This document shows, piece after piece, positions 7,590 to 7,723 of a stretch of DNA of 7,723 nt. The notes under the pieces are model-generated. The model saw only the letters and a program-made list of their open reading frames with translations, did no database searches and was not told the origin of the DNA. Positions within the stretch are counted from its first letter, which is position 1. Each line of letters opens with the position of its first letter. Source of the stretch: an uncultured Prevotella sp. (lineage in GTDB: Bacteria; Bacteroidota; Bacteroidia; Bacteroidales; Bacteroidaceae); NCBI GenBank assembly GCA_945614335.1, contig CALZAP010000054.1, positions 1-7,723 on the forward strand. Reading direction: 5' to 3'. The position numbers were made by a program, and so were the translations under genes.

Positions 7590-7617
7590 GAAAATTGAAA
7601 GTTGAAAATTGAAAGTT
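7590..7617 (-). repeat. 14-bp tandem repeat, two perfect copies
   Basis: Two identical adjacent copies of GAAAATTGAAAGTT (plus strand), at 7590-7603 and 7604-7617, each itself built of two similar 7-mers (GAAAATT and GAAAGTT). It sits 66-93 nt upstream of the protease start, just upstream of the candidate promoter, where an A-tract-rich element could act like an UP element or protein-binding site. It may equally be a drifting microsatellite. Confidence 0.9.
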
Positions 7618-7621
7618 AAAT

Positions 7622-7661
7622 AAGGAGTTAAGGAGTTAAGGAGTTAAGAAGTTAAGGAGTT
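7622..7661 (-). repeat. Octamer tandem repeat, AACTCCTT unit, five copies
   Basis: Five head-to-tail 8-nt units on the plus strand (AAGGAGTT); the fourth has one substitution (AAGAAGTT). A partial sixth unit follows at 7662. Degenerate related units appear at 7573-7588 closer to the gene. The minus-strand unit AACTCCTT shares the ACTCCT core with the heptamer repeat at 47-75. There are no spacers, so it is not a CRISPR array. Copy number could vary by slipped-strand mispairing. Confidence 0.95.
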
Positions 7662-7712
7662 AAGACAATAGTCAATCCGCTTCCTTTCGATATTTTTCTC
7701 GGCTCGGACATA
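7662..7712. other. Unassigned single-copy segment upstream of the repeats
   Basis: About 50 bp of mixed-composition sequence between the octamer array and the heptamer copy at the window edge. On the minus strand all three frames run through part of it: one has ATG at 7711-7709 (MSEPRKISKGSG...) ending in the octamer array, one is open from the edge to TGA at 7674-7672, and a third reads on into the repeats. No frame has a recognisable domain. It could be the tail of an upstream gene, a small ORF, or a conserved non-coding element. Confidence 0.3.
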
Positions 7713-7723
7713 TCTCACTCCTC
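7713..7723 (+). repeat. Copy of the heptamer motif at the right window edge
   Basis: TCTCACTCCTC here is an exact 11-bp direct copy of 65-75 at the opposite end of the operon. It contains one complete CACTCCT unit and probably continues beyond the window. Confidence 0.6.

Noticed and set aside
7622..7661. CRISPR array
   Set aside because: The 8-bp units abut directly, with no spacers and no cas genes.
65..7723. Transposon or insertion with 11-bp target-site duplication
   Set aside because: No transposase, integrase or terminal inverted repeats are present, and the 11-bp match is part of low-complexity repeat arrays, so it is not a clean duplication.

Overview
The window looks like a Bacteroidota genome, most probably of the Prevotella group. 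The evidence is a SusC/SusD outer-membrane pair, a streptopain-type (C10) protease with a likely type IX secretion (T9SS) sorting tail, tightly packed genes without Shine-Dalgarno motifs, and low-complexity intergenic tandem repeats of a kind I associate with Prevotella. The genus is inferred, not proven.

All four convincing genes lie on the minus strand and read right to left as one compact unit: a C10 cysteine protease (7524-6199), a SusC/RagA-type TonB-dependent receptor (6189-2929), a SusD/RagB-type surface lipoprotein (2915-1428) and a periplasmic TlpA-like thioredoxin-fold protein (1431-67). The gaps are 9 nt, 13 nt and a 4-nt ATGA overlap, so co-transcription is very likely. All four start with export signals. 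No frameshift or truncation is visible.

The flanks are short. The left edge (1-66) holds a heptamer tandem repeat (CACTCCT core) that supplies the stop codon and last codons of the TlpA-like gene, and possibly the last 13 codons of a convergent plus-strand gene. The right edge (7525-7723) is the operon leader. It has an AT-rich stretch with a weak candidate promoter, two copies of a 14-bp repeat, five copies of an 8-bp repeat (AACTCCTT on the minus strand), an unexplained segment of about 50 bp, and another copy of the heptamer at the window end.

The simplest model is protein foraging. The secreted protease cuts extracellular protein, SusD captures peptides at the surface, SusC imports them using TonB energy, and the thioredoxin-fold protein handles cysteine redox in the periplasm. 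This parallels RagAB peptide uptake in Porphyromonas gingivalis and differs from a polysaccharide utilisation locus because no glycan-active enzyme is present. The families are known; the protease-importer-redox arrangement, the cysteine-rich cargo and the repeat-flanked layout are the points worth checking.
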